64,000 nucleotides of DNA, taken from the NCBI GenBank assembly GCA_026874595.1, contig CM049306.1, forward strand, positions 97,891,642 through 97,955,641, written 5' to 3'. The notes beneath the pieces were generated by a model. It had not been told where the DNA came from and searched no databases. It worked only from the letters and a program-made list of their open reading frames with translations. Origin of the DNA: Sipunculus nudus (Eukaryota > Annelida > Sipuncula > Golfingiida > Sipunculidae). Shown here piece by piece: positions 60,646-64,000 of this stretch (position 1 is its first letter; every line of letters starts with the position of its first letter). The position numbers were made by a program, and so were the translations under genes.

Positions 60646-62940
60646 TTAGTCTGACCCCTCAGACAGCACTGTCGGCAGTCCTGCATAGTTCATTAAATGA
60701 CATTAGCATTGCCATTGAATTGAAAAGTGTAAACAAAATGGTTTTAACATATGACACGGCTAAAACAGAGTGTATTGGCACTGTAATTTAACCAGACTGA
60801 TCACATGTAGCCTTCTGGTCATTTAATTGTGGAATTCAAGCCTCTATTTTTACCTAGGGGTCCTTTTTAGGTGAAGCTGGCGCCAGGCTTAGGGGATTTC
60901 CCAGTGTTCGGCTTTCCTGAGACATGCGTTCTTGATTACAGCGGAAATGTTTTGGTGTCTTGGATAATTATGGCATACAGCAAATTTACCATGAATTTTT
61001 GGTCGCTTGCTTTTCTTCAACAAAATACTTTTAAATTTTCTGATATATAAACTATGTCGGTAAAATTGTAACCATTAAACCAAGAATAAATAGTTTTATT
61101 TCAAGACGCGCATGTCTGTGTAGATCTCCCGGGAAACACCAAAAACATGTAACTATAAACAAGTGACTGATGGGATCAGCTTATTCGAACAGTCTGTAAT
61201 GTTAAAATTTTTGATTGCTAAAAAAAAAAAAAAAAAATTAAAAAAATAATCATTTATAGGTCACAGTGGCCAAATTTTTTGTTTGCTCTGAGACTTACCA
61301 AGGACCTTACTGGATATAAGTAAGATATTCAGTAGGTCAAGCGGTTACAATTTGTGGCATTGTTAACAACTGACCAGCCGTGATTTCTTAGTACAAAAAA
61401 ATACATTCAAGAAATGCGTAAAAATAAAGAAAATGAATGTACCATTCTTCCACGATTGAAAGTGCTTTCAATGAACAACAAGCTTGCCGAATTTAAGAAA
61501 GATTCACGCAATTATCACTGAGATATTTTATCTAAAGCATGAATTTCATACATCAAACAGCTGAAAATGTGTACATTTTCTAATTGTATCAGTAATAGTT
61601 TTGAAGGACTGGCTCGGCCGATTTTCTTCATTTTTTGCTTGGTAATAATGTTATTTGCGTAGTTTACGCAAAATGTTAAAGTTTTAGGGTTGAGTCCATA
61701 AATTTTGTTTTGCAGACCAGAACACTAACACAAGTCTGATTTTTAAGTGCATGTATGCCAGGAGATTTACCAAGGACCTACTTCGAGGTGAAGTTAAGAG
61801 TTTCTGGTCAAACGGTTACGATTTGTGCCTTGTTAACAACTGGCCAGCCTTAATATCTGTGATTACAAAAAAATACAAAAATAAAGAAATTAGTAAAAAT
61901 AAAGAAAATATAGCTGGCGCCACCATGCATTCTTCCATTTAGCCGAAAGGGTTATCCATGCTCAACAAGTCTGCTGAATATTGACTCTTTTGTTGACAGT
62001 GCCCAAAGAATCATATAAAAACAAATTCTTCTTTGGGCCTTACATATATATGCAAAAAAAAACCTTGGCAATAAGAAAATTCTTGACTGTGGATTAGCAC
62101 AAAGAGGTATAGATGTTGCGCACAATTAAGCCGTTTATACTACATCGCAATGTTGCCGTTTTTAAATGATAATTATACTGTAAAATTGACACTTGATCTC
62201 CTTGCAGTTGTTATAAGATGCGAGCAAAGAATATTAATGAATGATTAATTATTATGACCGTATTGAGCACTTCTTTCTTTATTGCGTATCAAAATATGTC
62301 TCGTACACCAATAAGACAACGAGCAGACATGCAAATTCCCTGTATATAAGGCCTACTTATGAATTTCCTCACTAAACGTCTAATGACACGGTAGAGCCTC
62401 TCAATTTAAGCCTTTTATTTATCTCAACTTATTTTGATGTCTTAATTTGTAACAGAAATAGTATTTTTAGTGTTTAAAAATATGTTTTAGGCACATTTAC
62501 AAAATATCGAAAAACATTGATATTTGAAAACTGTATGGCAAAATGCAATATGCGAATCACCGTTTATATCGCGATATATCGATAAAATCGCGAAGCCCTA
62601 ATCAACAGCCGTGTCCGGAACAGTTCTGAAGAACTGGCTGGGCCGATTGTCTTCATTTTTTGCATGGTTACAATGTTATATGTGCAGTTGATGCGCAATG
62701 TTTTAGTTTAAGGAATGAGTGCAAAATATTTTTTTGCCGCCCAGAAACGAACACAAGTCTGATTTTTAAGTGCTTTAACACACAAACGCGCGTAACTCGC
62801 AAAATATAGATCGCAATGACCTATACTTTTGGTATGCAAGGATATTTACCAGTGACCTACTTTGATGTCAAGTAAGAAGTTTCTAGTTCCAACGATTACG
62901 ATTTGTGCCTTGTTAATGAAAGGACAGACGGAAGGATGAC
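60646..62940. other. upstream spacer with diverged repeats, no gene seen
   Basis: Three copies of a block carrying TTTACCA(A/G)GGACCT(A/T)CT and CGGTTACGATTTGTGCCTTG (near 61300, 61770 and 62850) and two of CTGGCTSGGCCGATT (61610, 62635) show old repeats. The pieces match the unit ends of family B elements. No coding sequence recognised. Confidence 0.55.
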
Positions 62941-62944
62941 GTAA

Positions 62945-63646
62945 TTGACGTAATAAGCGCCCCTCCAGTAATAAGCCCCCCCCCCCCCCCCCCCGATTTG
63001 GGAGGAGATCACATTGAGAAAACTGAAGGATGAGCCATCCTGACTTCGTTTTCCAATTAAACGTTGGCCAGCGTAATGCTTTCAAGCTTAAAAAGTTACT
63101 GCCAGTTTTTATTCTCCGTCACAATTTATCATCTAATATAATAATAATATTAGTTGCACACAACAGAATCAGTGGTCAAGTGTGTCATAGAATACATTGA
63201 CTGACTGTTTCCGTGAAGGCCGACCCTGCAGGTGGCCGTGCTGATCGGGTGACCTGAATTCAGGTACGTATGTGAATGTTTCATGCAATGAAATATATTT
63301 TCTTGGTGTCTGTTATTTCTAATAATTTATATGTTTTCTTTGAAATAATATTAATAAAATTATAAAGACATCTTTTTCAATATGCAGGCTTGAAACCACC
63401 ACCGCTCTGTTGTGTATAAGGTCAGTCCCCGAACGATGATAATCCCCGTGGAATTCAGGTACGCATGTGGATGTATCATTCAATAAAATATATTTATTTG
63501 GTGTTTGTTATTTCTCATTATTTATATATTCTCTTTGTGAAATAATATTAAAAAAAAAGATTTTTTTCGAGGGGGAGGGGGCGCTAATAAGGGTATAAAA
63601 TATTTGGGGGAAATTTTGAGAGCAACCGGGGCGCTTATTACGTCAA
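62945..63646. mobile_element. MITE with perfect 19-bp inverted ends
   Basis: TTGACGTAATAAGCGCCCC at 62945-62963 is exactly complementary to 63628-63646. A second, weaker pair (TAATAAGCCCCC near 62969 and GCGCTAATAAGGG near 63578) lies just inside. The interior carries a 195-bp direct duplication (63240-63550) and a run of 19 C (62976-62994). No coding capacity. Confidence 0.8.
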
Positions 63647-63656
63647 ATACGGTATA

Positions 63657-63657
63657 A

Positions 63658-63728
<71 letters not shown>
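63657..63728. repeat. (AT)n microsatellite
   Basis: About 34 AT dinucleotides, next to the MITE. Confidence 0.95.
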
Positions 63729-63731
<3 letters not shown>

Positions 63732-63840
63732 CCTACGTCTTCATTTTAGCTAATTTGATTAAAAGGCAACCCGCAACATCAAGAATGTATAGTAGTTTTA
63801 TAGCACTGACTGAACATTGATATAAATGCTTACTTGTTTA

Positions 63841-64000
63841 AACAAGGGACCCATGGGTCACGGCGCTCAGCTGTTATATATGATAAAAAAAATATGATTT
63901 AGAAATTAGGCACATGCTGGATTTGTGTGGTTATAAATATACGCTGTATTATGAGTTGTTGGTGTTAAGCTTATGTATGATTTTGATAGTATCTTTGGAG
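63841..64000 (+). mobile_element. family B element B6, 5' end only, runs off the window
   Basis: AACAAGGGACCCATGGGTCA and CGGCGCTCAGCTG, preceded by TA at 63839-63840, the standard family B start. The 3' end is beyond the window. Confidence 0.8.

Overview
This is a eukaryotic nuclear window, AT-rich, with spliced genes, introns with GT..AG ends, and a heavy load of repeats. The repeat style (many short hairpin-ended, TA-flanked non-autonomous elements, a tRNA-derived SINE, a degraded non-LTR retrotransposon) together with a divergent TALE homeobox of the kind known from spiralians suggests a mollusc, most likely a bivalve. The species cannot be named from the sequence alone.

The main gene runs on the minus strand from 59153 (ATG) to 21784 (stop). 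It is a mov10l1-type RNA helicase, the germline helicase that feeds piRNA precursors to PIWI proteins. I resolved 21 coding exons whose splice phases all agree, giving a protein of 1462 residues. It has three cold-shock/OB-like segments at the N-terminus, a complete superfamily 1 helicase core (Walker A at 724-731, DEAG at 840-843, later motifs up to about 1095), and an unusual 294-residue Ser-rich, acidic C-terminal exon. A further untranslated 5' exon probably lies above 59158. Inside intron 10, on the opposite strand, sits a complete single-exon TALE homeobox gene (38306-39397) with its own polyadenylation signal.

Layout: 1-9.3 kb is intergenic, with pieces of an APE-type LINE (about 1.69-3.83 kb and 7.0-7.5 kb) and two SINE copies. 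9.3-17.1 kb is a stack of non-autonomous elements nested three deep, and 18.0-21.3 kb is a second nested pair. 21.8-59.2 kb is the helicase gene. Its introns hold a 24-bp tandem array grown from a 5' splice site (intron 19), elements of the same families (introns 8, 15 and 17), a 431-bp MITE (intron 10), an 8.17-kb foldback element with kilobase-scale inverted arms and a 5-bp target duplication (intron 7), and a 455-bp tandem array (intron 2). 59.2-64 kb is upstream sequence with further repeats, including a MITE with perfect 19-bp inverted ends and a microsatellite.

The two genes may share an egg or early-embryo setting: mov10l1 relatives act in the germline, and spiralian TALE genes act in early cleavage. 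The nested antisense arrangement is therefore the most interesting gene-level feature. The foldback in intron 7 would be transcribed into long double-stranded RNA within the pre-mRNA of a small-RNA pathway gene.
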